Part shown: positions 1-8,704 of the stretch, one piece after another
Layout: every line of letters begins with the position of its first letter
Position numbering within the stretch: the first letter of the stretch is position 1
Assembly: GCA_020636695.1 (NCBI GenBank)
Contig: JACJXJ010000002.1
Location: forward strand, 1-64,000
Origin: Prevotellaceae bacterium
GTDB taxonomy: Bacteria; Bacteroidota; Bacteroidia; Bacteroidales; Paludibacteraceae
DNA length: 64,000 bases
Direction of reading: 5' to 3'
The notes under the pieces: model-generated
Database searches by the model: none
Seen by the model: only the letters and a program-made list of their open reading frames with translations
What the model was told of the DNA's origin: nothing
Position numbers and translations under genes: made by a program

Positions 1-138
1 TTATTGGTTTGAACCGCACATCATAAATAAACTTCGAAAGATTAATAATTGATAAGTTGGTAAACACCCCTTTTTTGCTAATGTAGTTTGCTAATGTACG
101 TTTTGTGTATAGATTTTAATATCTAATATTGTTTAATT

Positions 139-1125
139 ATGCTTTTATCCATCATCATACCAGTTTACAATGTAGCGCCTTACATCGAGAAATGTTTGGC
201 GAGTTTGTTGTGTCAAGGGCTGGCGCCGTCGGACTATGAATTGATTGTGGTCAACGATGGTTCCACCGATGAGTCGTACACGATAGCTAAAACATTTTTG
301 GAGCATCAAGCTAGCCTTGCGCCTTTCACCTTTCAACTCCTATCTCAACCTAACGGTGGATTGAGTGCTGCTCGCAACACAGGTATTCGTCACGCTAAAG
401 GAAAATACATCCAGTTTGTCGATTCCGACGATTATTTAGAACCGAATGTATTGGGTACCTTGGTTCAAAAAATGGAGCAAGAACAGTTGGATGTGTTGCG
501 ATTCAATTATCAAAATGTGAATGAACAGTACCACGTGTTTGAGCCGTATAAAGCCATGAAACCATTTGTCGATTACCGCGATGAGGTATGCGATGGTTTA
601 ACGTTTCTCACAGAGCGACTTGGCTACGGCTGTTATGCGGTGCAGTTTATGATACGCGCTACACTGTTGCAAGCCGAAGCACATCACTTTAAAGCGGGCA
701 TCTATTTTGAAGATACCGAATGGACGCCTCGTTTATTGGTGCGTGCACAGCGTGTAACTTCCGTAGATACCATGGTGTACAACTATTTGATGCGCACGGG
801 TTCTATTACGCAAAGTGTGGATCCTGAAAAAACTAAAAAGTTGCTGAACGATAAATTGTTACTTATCGACTCTATGAAACAGCAAGCCGAACAACAGCCT
901 GATAAGCGTTGGTTTGATGGCATGATAGCCGCCACGGTTATTTCGCTGCTTGGTTATGTAGGAGCCGACTTTTATCCTCACAGAGCTTTTTATTTCAAAG
1001 CGTTACGCGAAAAAATGATTTATCCATTGTCTATGTATCATAGTTCTAAAGGGGCAAAGCGCAAAATACGGGTTATTAATCTGTCGCCTGCCGTGTTTTG
1101 CTGGCTATTACGCGTTAAACGTTAA
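139..1125 (+). CDS. Family 2 glycosyltransferase
   Basis: This 328-residue protein most likely transfers an activated sugar to a growing surface polysaccharide on the cytoplasmic side of the inner membrane. The N-terminal GT-A fold is clear: SIIIPVYN at residues 4-11, VNDGS at 38-42 and the metal-binding DSDD at 95-98. The last 130 residues are family-variable and carry no membrane segment. The ATG start sits directly before the conserved first beta strand. It is the first gene of the polysaccharide locus in the window, and no consensus promoter is evident in the 138 bases before it, so it may belong to an operon starting outside. Its stop codon lies inside the first copy of a downstream intergenic repeat. 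Sugar and linkage cannot be predicted. Confidence 0.9.
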   Translation: MLLSIIIPVYNVAPYIEKCLASLLCQGLAPSDYELIVVNDGSTDESYTIAKTFLEHQASLAPFTFQLLSQPNGGLSAARNTGIRHAKGKYIQFVDSDDYLEPNVLGTLVQKMEQEQLDVLRFNYQNVNEQYHVFEPYKAMKPFVDYRDEVCDGLTFLTERLGYGCYAVQFMIRATLLQAEAHHFKAGIYFEDTEWTPRLLVRAQRVTSVDTMVYNYLMRTGSITQSVDPEKTKKLLNDKLLLIDSMKQQAEQQPDKRWFDGMIAATVISLLGYVGADFYPHRAFYFKALREKMIYPLSMYHSSKGAKRKIRVINLSPAVFCWLLRVKR

Positions 1126-1350
1126 GGGTGAGGGATGAAGGGTTAAGAGTTAAGGGTTTACAGAACTACATTAAACGTTGAACGTTTAGCGTATAGCGTA
1201 TAGCGTGAAGAAATTACGTTTAGCGAATAATGAGCAACGTTAAGGGTTAGGGATGAAGGGTTAAGGGTTTAAAGAACGACATTAAACGTTGAACGTTTAG
1301 CGAATAACGAGCAACGAATAACGAATAACATGACACACTAAACATAAAAC
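1121..1350. repeat. Imperfect direct repeat, two copies 118 bases apart
   Basis: Two imperfect copies of about 110 bases begin at 1121 and 1239. Both contain GTTAAGGGT, GGATGAAGGGTTAAG and a core with ATTAAACGTTGAACGTTTAG, then short tandem variants of TAGCGTA or CGAATAA. The first copy overlaps the stop codon of the upstream glycosyltransferase. The region has no open reading frame of note and no promoter-like element. Low-complexity direct repeats of this kind are seen between genes of Bacteroidales polysaccharide loci; here they separate the first gene from the inserted toxin-antitoxin pair. Confidence 0.7.
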
Positions 1351-1354
1351 GTAC

Positions 1355-1387
1355 ATGAAAGTAGCGTATTTATTAGGTTTACACTAA
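1355..1387 (+). pseudogene. Remnant of a glycosyltransferase 5' end
   Basis: The ten codons read MKVAYLLGLH and then stop. The first eight residues are identical to the start of the glycosyltransferase gene at 2950, with two synonymous differences (GCG for GCA, GGT for GGC), after which the two sequences diverge. The simplest reading is that this is the detached start of a glycosyltransferase gene, separated from its body when the AbiE pair entered. The synonymous changes argue against a fresh exact target duplication; recombination between related glycosyltransferase genes is an alternative. Confidence 0.65.
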
Positions 1388-1457
1388 AAAAATAATTTTT
1401 TAGCAAAATTTTGAACAGATAATTGAATTAATTAGTAGTATCTATTCCTATTTTTAC

Positions 1458-1465
1458 TATTTTTG
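1458..1465 (+). promoter_or_regulatory. Predicted -7 element before abiEi
   Basis: TATTTTTG matches the Bacteroidetes TAnnTTTG -7 consensus and lies 20 bases before the abiEi start codon. No good -33 TTTG is seen. It suggests that the toxin-antitoxin pair carries its own promoter, as expected for a mobile cassette. Confidence 0.5.
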
Positions 1466-1485
1466 TAAACTAATTTGAATATTTT

Positions 1486-2112
1486 ATGAATGCACTCTCA
1501 GAAATAGGGGCGGTTCCAGTTGATTTTTCGCTACTGAAGGCGATGTATCCTAATCACAAATCTATACATAATAAAATCAGTGAGTTAGAAAATGAAGGAA
1601 AACTTATTCGCTTGAAAAAAGGTTTGTATGTGGTTGCTCCCCAAGAGAGTGGTATGGTGTTATCGTCAGAGTTGATAGCCAATCATTTATATGGTCCATC
1701 TTATGTTTCCAAAGAGTCTGCTTTACGTTATTATGGCTTAATTCCAGAACATGTTTATACGATGTATTCAATGACCACAAAACATGCCAGAAGTTTTACA
1801 AATGCATTAGGTACATTTGGTTATTCACACTGTTCGAACGATTATTTTACCATAGGTATTAGGCAAGAATCGAAAGAAGGTTTGTTTTTTTTAATGGCAA
1901 CTCCAGAGAAAGCTTTGTGCGACTTAATTATAAACACACCCAACCTAAATCTCCGTTATCAAAAGGAAATCAAAACCTATTTAGAAGAGGATATCCGATT
2001 TGACATGCAGGCATTTTTTAAGATGGATGTGGAAATTCTAAAACAATGTCTGTTGTATGGTAAAAAAAAGCCTATCATTACCAATTTAATTCACCTCATC
2101 AGAAAATCATGA
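1486..2112 (+). CDS. abiEi: AbiEi-type antitoxin / transcriptional regulator
   Basis: The 208-residue protein has an N-terminal winged helix (about residues 1-55, with KGLYVV at its wing) and the C-terminal region of AbiEi antitoxins. In characterised type IV AbiE systems the antitoxin represses its own promoter and counteracts the toxin without needing a stable complex. The next gene overlaps by ATGA and encodes the matching nucleotidyltransferase, so the two are translationally coupled. The pair interrupts a run of glycosyltransferase genes and is the only defence-type module in the window. Membership of the AbiEi/DUF6088-like group is inferred from sequence pattern and context. Confidence 0.85.
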   Translation: MNALSEIGAVPVDFSLLKAMYPNHKSIHNKISELENEGKLIRLKKGLYVVAPQESGMVLSSELIANHLYGPSYVSKESALRYYGLIPEHVYTMYSMTTKHARSFTNALGTFGYSHCSNDYFTIGIRQESKEGLFFLMATPEKALCDLIINTPNLNLRYQKEIKTYLEEDIRFDMQAFFKMDVEILKQCLLYGKKKPIITNLIHLIRKS

Positions 2113-2933
2113 ATCCAATGTTTGAACAAATGGTTTCGTCCTATCAAATGGTGACCGATAAGGATAGACGAAATGCTATGTATGAAGTTATGCAAAAAAT
2201 AACGTTAGCTGGACTTTATCGAGGAGGTTTTTTCGATAAAGCTGCGTTTTATGGTGGAACTTGTTTACGGATTTTTCATAACATGGAGCGATTTTCAGAA
2301 GATATGGATTTTTCTCTTTTAGTGGCCGATGACTCGTTTAAAATTGAACACTATTTTCCCGCTATTATCGAAGAGTTTCATTTGGTAGGCCGAGAGGTGG
2401 AGATTACTAAAAAAGATAAAACACGGTTCAGCAAAGTTGATTCAGCCTTCTTAAAGGATGATACAGATGTGTATGATGTGGTATTTAAGACTGAGAAAAG
2501 CTTGAAAATAAAAATAGAGGTGGATACCCAACCTCCGTTGCAATTTCAAACTGAACATAAATTGTTATTGCGTCCCTATTCGTTTATGACACGCTGTTTT
2601 ACACTGCCTAATTTATATGCGGGGAAAATGCACGCATTAGTTTTTAGAACCTGGAAAAATCGTGTAAAAGGCCGTGATTGGTATGACTTTGAATGGTACG
2701 TTCGCCATGAAGTTCCCTTAAATTTTACTCATCTACAAGAACGTATTAGGGTTTTAAATGGCTTGGAGATGGATGAAAACCAATTTTTACAACTCCTTAA
2801 GGAGCGGTTAGCTTCCACTGATATCAAACAGGTGAAACAGGATGTGGAACCTTTTATAAAAAACCCTAAAGCATTGGAAATTTGGACCAATAACTATTTT
2901 TTGCAGTTGGCTGACCTGATTAAATTTGAATAA
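2109..2933 (+). CDS. abiEii: AbiEii-type nucleotidyltransferase toxin
   Basis: This 274-residue protein is a DNA-polymerase-beta-like nucleotidyltransferase of the AbiEii/AbiGii family. GGTCLR at 49-54 followed by SEDMDF at 63-68 gives the metal-binding Asp pair; K174 in YAGKMHAL and GRDWYD at 189-194 match the conserved second half. Studied AbiEii toxins are GTP-binding nucleotidyltransferases that stop growth reversibly, and MenT relatives modify tRNA 3' ends; which target applies here is unknown. It starts inside the antitoxin stop codon and ends 16 bases before the next glycosyltransferase, leaving no room for a separate promoter. All motifs are intact, so the toxin should be functional. 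Confidence 0.88.
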   Translation: MNPMFEQMVSSYQMVTDKDRRNAMYEVMQKITLAGLYRGGFFDKAAFYGGTCLRIFHNMERFSEDMDFSLLVADDSFKIEHYFPAIIEEFHLVGREVEITKKDKTRFSKVDSAFLKDDTDVYDVVFKTEKSLKIKIEVDTQPPLQFQTEHKLLLRPYSFMTRCFTLPNLYAGKMHALVFRTWKNRVKGRDWYDFEWYVRHEVPLNFTHLQERIRVLNGLEMDENQFLQLLKERLASTDIKQVKQDVEPFIKNPKALEIWTNNYFLQLADLIKFE

Positions 2934-2949
2934 ATAAAACTAAACACAC

Positions 2950-4053
2950 ATGAAAGTAGCATATTTATTAGGCTCATTAAATCGGGGCGGAACCGAAACG
3001 TTGGTGTTGGATGTGTTTAAAAAAGCATCGCAAGCGCCATTTCAAGTCGTGGGCATTCATCGAAAAGGGGGTGCTTATTTGCCAGATTTTAAAGCCACTG
3101 GCGAAAAAATGATAGCTTTAGCACCGCGGTTCGTGGGTGATGTGAGTTATTTTGTCAAACTGCGTCGCTTATTGCAACGTGAACGTGTAGATGTGGTGCA
3201 TGCGCAACAGTGCTTGGATGCGGTGTATGCTCGTATAGCGTGTGTTGGAACGGGTATTAAAGTGGTGCAAACGTTTCATGGATACGATTTTAATGCTGGA
3301 AAATTGATGCGTGCGTTTTATGCGTTTTAGTGCTCATGGGTGGATGCTAATTTTTTGTAAGTGCATCACAACGAGATTATTATATTAAATCTTATCAATT
3401 AAAAGACCACCATAAACAGCACGTAGTTTATAATGGCGTTAATTTCGATAAATTAGACCAACAGGTAGTGCAAGTTGATTTACCAATTGGTGGCGACCCT
3501 GCTTCGCAGGGACTCAAATTGGCGATGGTCGGCAATTTTGTTCGCGTCCGCGAACAAAATACCGTTTGTCAATTTCTCAAGTTATTAAAGAGGCTGGTGT
3601 GCCGTTCGATTTCTATTTTGTTGGTCGTAAAAGTGAATCAGAGCCTTGGTTGTACGACGATTGTGTTGCCTATTGTCAAGAACATCAGTTGCTCAATTGT
3701 GTTCATTTTCTGGGTGGACGGGCGATGTTCCAGCCATTTTAAAACAGTTGGATGCTTTTGTATATAGTACCGACCACGATACGTTTGGTATAGCTGTCAT
3801 CGAAGCGATTGCGGCTGGCGTGCCAACCTTTGTAAACGATTGGGAGGTCATGGTAGAAATTACGCAACAAGGTAGATGGGCTACTATCTATAAAACGAAG
3901 GATGCAGCCGATTTATTCAATAAATTTATTACTTTTGTAGACCATACAGAACACTATAAACAACAAGCGTGTTCGCATGCACAGGACGTACGTAGTACCT
4001 ACAGCATTGAACAGCATATGTTAGCGTTGTCAAATTTGTATAATACACTGTAA
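2950..4053 (+). pseudogene. Family 4 glycosyltransferase, disrupted
   Basis: Three reading frames together encode one GT-B glycosyltransferase of about 365 residues. The N-terminal MKVAYLLGSLNRGGTETLV is typical, and the C-terminal third contains FGIAVIEAIAAG, the nucleotide-sugar EX7E region. The reading is broken by an in-frame TAG at 3328, a missing T in the T-run near 3350, a shift near 3590 and another near 3715. Between the breaks the protein reads smoothly (FVGRKSESEP, NCVHFLGG). It lies directly after the AbiE toxin and shares its first codons with the remnant at 1355. Whether this is true decay or sequencing error cannot be settled from one sequence; the in-frame stop favours at least some real decay. 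Confidence 0.75.
3497..3560. repeat. Two adjacent perfect palindromes in the disrupted glycosyltransferase
   Basis: The first palindrome (3497-3511) has stem CCCTGC with a three-base loop. The second (3535-3560) has a perfect 12-base stem, ATTTTGTTCGCG, around a two-base loop. Both sit within the coding frame of the broken gene, near residues GGDPASQG and VRVREQ. They could be small palindromic repeats inserted in the gene or a chance outcome of codon choice. Confidence 0.5.
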
Positions 4054-4055
4054 AG

Positions 4056-4258
4056 CATTGATTATTGATAATAGATTATTGATGTACAAAACACAATGTC
4101 ATTGATTATTGATAATAGATTATTGATGTACAAAACACAATGCCATTGATTATTGATAATAGATTATTGATGTACAAAACACAATGCCATTGATTATTGA
4201 TAATAGATTATTGATGTACAAAACACAATGCCATTGATTATTGATAATAGATTATCGA
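4056..4258. repeat. Tandem 44-base repeat, more than four copies
   Basis: Near-identical units start at 4056, 4100, 4144, 4188 and 4232 (the last partial). Each contains CATTGATTATTGATAATAG, then ATTATTGATGTACAAAACAC. Copies are contiguous with no unique spacers, so this is not a CRISPR array. An AT-rich leader of CCATAATC/CTATAAT words follows up to 4317. A related array with a 47-base period follows the next gene. Confidence 0.9.
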
Positions 4259-4317
4259 TTTATCCATAATCCATTTATCCATAATCTATATATTGATTTA
4301 TCTATAATTTTAATATT

Positions 4318-4689
4318 TTGAATGACAAACAAATAGCGTTTCGTGACAAGTGTATGGCGTTTGCTGTGCGTGTGGTGAAGTTGCGTAGTTATTTGTGTGA
4401 GCAAAAGCATGAACACGATATATCTCGACAATTATTGCGGAGTGGAACAGCCATTGGTGCATTACAACGAGAGGCTTATCATGCTGAAAGTGATGCCGAT
4501 TTAGTTCATAAATTAGCGATAGCTCAAAAAGAGTGTAACGAATCTCTGTATTGGATTGAATTACTGTATCTTACAAATTATATAACCAAAGCAGAATCGG
4601 AAAGTTTATCGAATGATGCTTTAGAGCTGTTAAAAATGCTCACAGCCAGTATTCAAACCCTGAAAAAACGTATAAAACAAAAACAATAA
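4318..4689 (+). CDS. Four-helix-bundle protein (23S rRNA intervening-sequence protein family)
   Basis: The 123-residue protein resembles the four-helix-bundle/S23 family: mostly helical, with RSGTAIGA (residues 42-49), REAYHAES and ESLYWIELL in the expected order. Members occur inside 23S rRNA intervening sequences and also as stand-alone genes among Bacteroidetes surface loci; their biochemical role is not established. The frame opens with TTG at 4318, since the nearest ATG (4322) is out of frame and stops at once. The gene is flanked on both sides by the same family of tandem repeats and AT-rich leader, which suggests that gene and repeats travelled or were duplicated together. No reverse transcriptase is nearby. 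Confidence 0.85.
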   Translation: MNDKQIAFRDKCMAFAVRVVKLRSYLCEQKHEHDISRQLLRSGTAIGALQREAYHAESDADLVHKLAIAQKECNESLYWIELLYLTNYITKAESESLSNDALELLKMLTASIQTLKKRIKQKQ

Positions 4690-4909
4690 CATTGATTATT
4701 GATAATAGATTATCGATGTACAAAACACAAAAACAATATTGATTATTGATAATAGATTATCGATGTACAAAACACAAAAACAACATTGATTATTGATTTA
4801 TCTATAATCCATTCATCCATAATCTATATATCGATTTATCTATAATTTATTCATCCATAATCAATTATCTATATATCCATAATCCATTTTTCTATATTTT
4901 TAATTCATT
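4690..4909. repeat. Second repeat array, 47-base period, plus AT-rich leader
   Basis: Two copies spaced 47 bases (4691 and 4738) and a partial third at 4785 repeat the ATTGATTATTGATAATAGAT word of the upstream array, with TTATCGATGTACAAAACAC and a run of CAAAAACAA. The rest, to 4909, is built of CCATAATC and CTATAATTT words closely matching the leader at 4259-4317. No gene is visible in it. It directly precedes the TTG start of the following membrane protein. Confidence 0.85.
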
Positions 4910-6300
4910 TTGCTTAATTACTTTCCTAAATATTTAACCGATAAAGCTTTTTTACTTTATTTTGGAGCGTTGGGGCTTATCAGCTTGGCGTTCTTTTCTC
5001 ATGCTATGCCTATTCAATGGTATCTGTTTGGGATAGTAGATATTTTGCTCTTTTTTCATTTTTCGAATACACTCACCAAGCAGTGGTTTTCATTGTCGCC
5101 TCAGGGTATACAAAAACTGTTTACTGGGGCTTTGTCTTATCGTGCTATTTATGGCTATTTCCTATGTCACGTTTAGTTGGTTGCGTGGTGAACCATTTGA
5201 ATATGATCCATCTGATGGTTTGGCTTATCATGAAGGGCTGTTTGGTTTGCCAATGAGTTTTGGAAAGGCGATACAATTATTGGCGTTAATGGTTTATACA
5301 ACAACCACTATCCGATCAAGGCTATCCATTGTATTTAGCGTTAATTTATCCGTTTTGGGTTCTAATGTTTTTTAGTGCGTGGTAAAGTGTCTATCGTGCT
5401 TGGATGGGCGTATTGGTGTATAAGTTGGCTGCACGTACTTTTGGCAGAGCGTGGGGCTATGGCGGGTATTTTGTCTGTTTATGCCTAATATTACATTTTA
5501 TGCTGGTTCGCACCGTAAAGGATGGAGATGATACTGTTAGCGGTGTGGGCTATCGAACGCTTTGATGAGCTGTTGCGCAGTAAACAGTTTAAATTACATA
5601 ATATAATACTGCCCGTTTTTTAGTGTGATTGTGCTGTTTACGTTTAGAACAGCGTTAGAGCAGCCATTATGATTGCATTTTGGTGACGTTAATGTTTACA
5701 AAGGTGGCGAGTAAACGTCGCAAACGTAAAATTTTGGTTTGGTCGTTTGCTTTATCTTTAGTGATAGCTGCCGGTCCTATTTATGGCGAATTGTCGAGCT
5801 TTGGAATCGAAATTTAGTGGTGAGTACTCGGGTAAAACTATTGAATGGCGAGCCGAATATGGTGGTAACTCATTAGTGAAATATGCTAGTTCAGCTATTA
5901 TTGCTCCTCTTATTGTCGTTATTCCATTTCCTACTATGACGGATCCACGGTGAAGCGCACTATAATTTTCAACGATGAATGGCGGTTATTTTTATTCGAA
6001 ACTTTTTAGCGTTTTTTGTATTGTTGGCGCTATTCAAGGATATAAATCAAAAAAGTGGCGTAATTACATTTTATTTATGCCTTTATTTATGGTTATTTGG
6101 GTATTATTGCATTGAGTGAATTTGCTCAGTCAGAGCGTTTTCACTTACCAGCAGTCCCATTTTTGTTGATTTTGGCAGCGCATGGTATTTCCGAGTTTAC
6201 CAATAAGGATAAGCGTGCGTTTAGTATTTATATGGTGCTTTTGTTTGTCGCTATCATAGGGTGGAATTGGTTCAAATTAGCAGGTCGAGGTTTAATTTAA
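4910..6300 (+). pseudogene. Polytopic membrane protein, probable PMT/ArnT-like glycosyltransferase, disrupted
   Basis: Fragments in all three frames join into a protein of roughly 460 residues. Recognisable pieces in order are a hydrophobic N-terminus, GYPLYLALIYPFW, VLVYKLAARTFG, NITFYAGSHRKG, LLAVWAIERFDELLRSKQFK, SFALSLVIAAGPIYGEL, IIAPLIVVIPFP, and the C-terminal FAQSERFHLPAVPFLLILAA. The order resembles Bacteroidetes PMT_2-type membrane glycosyltransferases, though an O-antigen polymerase cannot be excluded. At least six breaks are needed, some in homopolymers and some not, so the gene is disabled as written. It opens with TTG after the repeat leader and lies directly before another glycosyltransferase. 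Confidence 0.55.
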
Positions 6301-6310
6301 TACGTTGGTT

Positions 6311-7248
6311 ATGAAAGTATTGATTGTTTGTAGACACAAAGAAAATTTCCCGCGAAACTGCATGCCGTTTATTACCGAACAGGCTGATGCTATAGCACAA
6401 GTGGGCGAGGTGGAAATAGACTATTTTACGGTACGTGGCAATGCGCTGTGGAGTTATTTCAAAGTGCGTGACTTAAAACGTAAAATCAAAACGTTTCAAC
6501 CCGATTTAATTCATGCACATTATGGCTTAAGTGGGTTTGCTAGCTATTTTACAGCGACAAGTGCCCGTAGTGATTACATTTCACAATGGTGAGACGTTGT
6601 CGGCAAAAGCTAATCTAATGTCATCGGTGGCGTCGTTGTTTGCAAAGCACGTTATTTACGTGGCGCAACATATTTATGATTTGTGTTATCTAAAGCCAAA
6701 AACAAATTATACCATTTTGCCTTGTGGTGTTAATTTAGAGCAATGTATGGTGGTCGATCAACAACAAGCGCGTCAAGAGTTAGGATTCTCAGCCGATAAA
6801 AAATATGTGTTGTTTGGCGGTGCTTTTGCAAACTTACGTAAAAATTATCCGCTGTTACAACAAGCGATTAAGCTGCTTAATAGAAATGATATTGAAGTTT
6901 TTGGAAATAAAGGACTAGATAGAGCCACCATTACCAAACTCATTGCGCCTGCGATTTGTTTGCTACCTCCAAAGTGAAGGTTCGCCGCAAGCATTGAAAG
7001 AAGCCATGGCTTGCAATTGTCCCATTTTAGCTACCGATGTGGCTGATATCAAGCATTTATTGGGGACTTTAGACGGACATTATTTGTGTTCGTTTGAACC
7101 AGCCGATGTGGCCAATAAGTTGTCTAAAGCACTTGCCGATGGACGTCGTACACACGGACGTGAACGCATCGTGGAGTTGGGGCTTGAAAACCGTAAAGTG
7201 GCAGAAACTATTCTTGGTATTTATAACAATGTAATGGCTAAATTATGA
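6311..7248 (+). CDS. Family 4 glycosyltransferase with two frameshifts
   Basis: The ATG at 6311 starts MKVLIVCRHKENFPRN. The frame moves near 6540 (HAHYGLSGLLAIL continues in the next frame) and again near 6960, where the C-terminal part resumes with EGSPQALKEAMACNCP, the typical donor-binding segment. Corrected, it is a GT-B enzyme of about 310 residues acting in the cytoplasm on a lipid-linked sugar. The last codons overlap the next gene by ATGA, so downstream coupling is kept. Both breaks are single-base and the surrounding protein is well preserved, so sequencing error is plausible; recent inactivation is the alternative. Confidence 0.75.
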
Positions 7249-7709
7249 ATACATTAAAATACAAACGTAAAATTTTAATGACGTTTTTTCTCCATTTTCC
7301 CTATCGTGGTGTCAGATGTTGGGCACTCAAAGCGTGTGGATTTGAATTGGGAGAACAGGTTTATATTGGCGATAATCTCACGGTGACAGTAGGTTTTGCC
7401 GATAAGTCCATGAAATTAATTATACAAGATAGGGTGAGTATTGCCCCTAATGTTACTTTGATTATAGCATCGCATCCCAACGAAAGTCGTTTAAAGCCGA
7501 TATTACCAGCTCCTAAACGCAGTATTGTTATTGGTCACGATTCTTGGTTGGGTGCCAATTGCATCGTGATGCCTGGTGTGACTATTGGCGAATGTTGTAT
7601 TGTGGGAGCGGGTAGTGTCGTTACGCACGATGTACCGCCGTACTCTATTGTAGTGGGTAATCCTGCTCGTATTGTAAAAACGATTGATAAAACTCAATTA
7701 GAAGTTTAA
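7245..7709 (+). CDS. Hexapeptide-repeat O-acetyltransferase (maltose acetyltransferase/WcaF-like)
   Basis: The 154-residue protein has the left-handed beta-helix repeat pattern in its second half: SWLGANCIVMPGVTIGECCI, then VGAGSVVTHDVPPYSIVVGN and the closing PARIVKTI. IASHPNES near residues 72-79 supplies the usual catalytic His. It would O-acetylate a sugar of the surface polysaccharide with acetyl-CoA. It overlaps the preceding glycosyltransferase by four bases and is two bases from the next gene, so it belongs to one transcription unit. The acceptor sugar is not predictable. Confidence 0.88.
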   Translation: MNTLKYKRKILMTFFLHFPYRGVRCWALKACGFELGEQVYIGDNLTVTVGFADKSMKLIIQDRVSIAPNVTLIIASHPNESRLKPILPAPKRSIVIGHDSWLGANCIVMPGVTIGECCIVGAGSVVTHDVPPYSIVVGNPARIVKTIDKTQLEV

Positions 7710-7711
7710 GT

Positions 7712-8704
7712 ATGGATTGTTTGAAAGATATTGATACTGGAAAATGGAATGAATTAGTGGCGAAATCGTCAGTCGCTAGTTTTTTTCAAACGCCGTCTTG
7801 TTATCATTTTTATCAGTCATTACCTTTTGTGGAACCTTTTGTTTATGGGGTAGAGCATCAAGGGCAATTGCTGGCGGTGGCATGCGGTTACATCATAGCA
7901 GACGGAGGAAAGCTAAAACAGTTTTTTTCGAGGCGCGCCATCATTCCTGGTGGTTTTTTGTTAGCAGATAACTGTCCAACAGAAGCGGTTACGTGCCTGT
8001 TAAATTTCACCAAAAATGCGTTGAAAAAGAAGGCTATTTTTGTCGAAGTACGTAACTACGACGATTATGCTTGTTTTTCTTCGGCCATACAAGCGGCTGG
8101 TTTTGAGTATCAACCGCATCTCAATTTTCATGTGGATACTACTAGCTTGGAATCTTCACTTCAAAAATTGAGTAGCACCAAAAGACGCGATGTGAAAGTG
8201 TCGCTTAAAGAGGGCGCAGAACTTAGTTTGTTGGATAATGAGGCCGATTTAAAGGCTTATTACGATTTATTACGCGATTTATATAAAACCAAAGTTAAAA
8301 CACCTCTGTTTCCATACGAGTTTTTTCAACAACTCTATCAATGGCCAGAAGGACGTATTTTTGTGGTCAAATATCAAGGTCGTGTTCTGGGTGGTAGTGT
8401 GTGCGTGGAGTTACCAAACCGGGTTTTGTATGAATGGTTTGTTTGTGGTTTGGATAGAACCATCAAAAATGTATATCCTTCCACTTTAGCCACTTGGGGT
8501 GCTATTGAATATGCCTCAACGCATGAGATTACCCGTTTTGATATGATGGGCGCCGGTAAACCGAATGACGGCTATGGCGTACGTGAGTTTAAAGCCAAAT
8601 TTGGAGGAACATTGGTGGAACATGGACGATTTTGTTATGTGGCAAATCCGATGTTGTTTTTCATAGGTCGATTAGCTGTGAAATTATTAAAGCATTTAAA
8701 ATGA
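7712..8704 (+). CDS. FemAB/GNAT-like aminoacyl- or acyltransferase
   Basis: The 330-residue protein has the double GNAT-fold layout of FemAB-like proteins: an N-terminal half with FFQTPSCYHFYQSLPF, a central SSTKRRDVKVSLKEGAEL, and a C-terminal YGVREFKAKFGGTLVEH, a signature of FemX/lipid-II-glycyltransferase relatives. Classical members add amino acids from aminoacyl-tRNA to peptidoglycan; relatives in polysaccharide loci probably attach amino acids or acyl groups to amino-sugars. No signal peptide is seen. It lies two bases after the acetyltransferase and overlaps the next start by four bases, which supports a role in modifying the locus polysaccharide. Confidence 0.75.
   Translation: MDCLKDIDTGKWNELVAKSSVASFFQTPSCYHFYQSLPFVEPFVYGVEHQGQLLAVACGYIIADGGKLKQFFSRRAIIPGGFLLADNCPTEAVTCLLNFTKNALKKKAIFVEVRNYDDYACFSSAIQAAGFEYQPHLNFHVDTTSLESSLQKLSSTKRRDVKVSLKEGAELSLLDNEADLKAYYDLLRDLYKTKVKTPLFPYEFFQQLYQWPEGRIFVVKYQGRVLGGSVCVELPNRVLYEWFVCGLDRTIKNVYPSTLATWGAIEYASTHEITRFDMMGAGKPNDGYGVREFKAKFGGTLVEHGRFCYVANPMLFFIGRLAVKLLKHLK

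Noticed and set aside
1..138. Possible regulatory region or small gene at the left edge
   Set aside because: Only short AT-rich words and a duplicated GCTAATGTA are seen; no promoter match, RNA gene or reading frame could be supported.
4056..4258. Regular repeats resembling a CRISPR array
   Set aside because: The 44-base units are contiguous with no variable spacers, and no cas gene is nearby.
4318..4689. Diversity-generating retroelement accessory protein
   Set aside because: The four-helix-bundle fold is similar, but no reverse transcriptase, template repeat or variable target gene is present.
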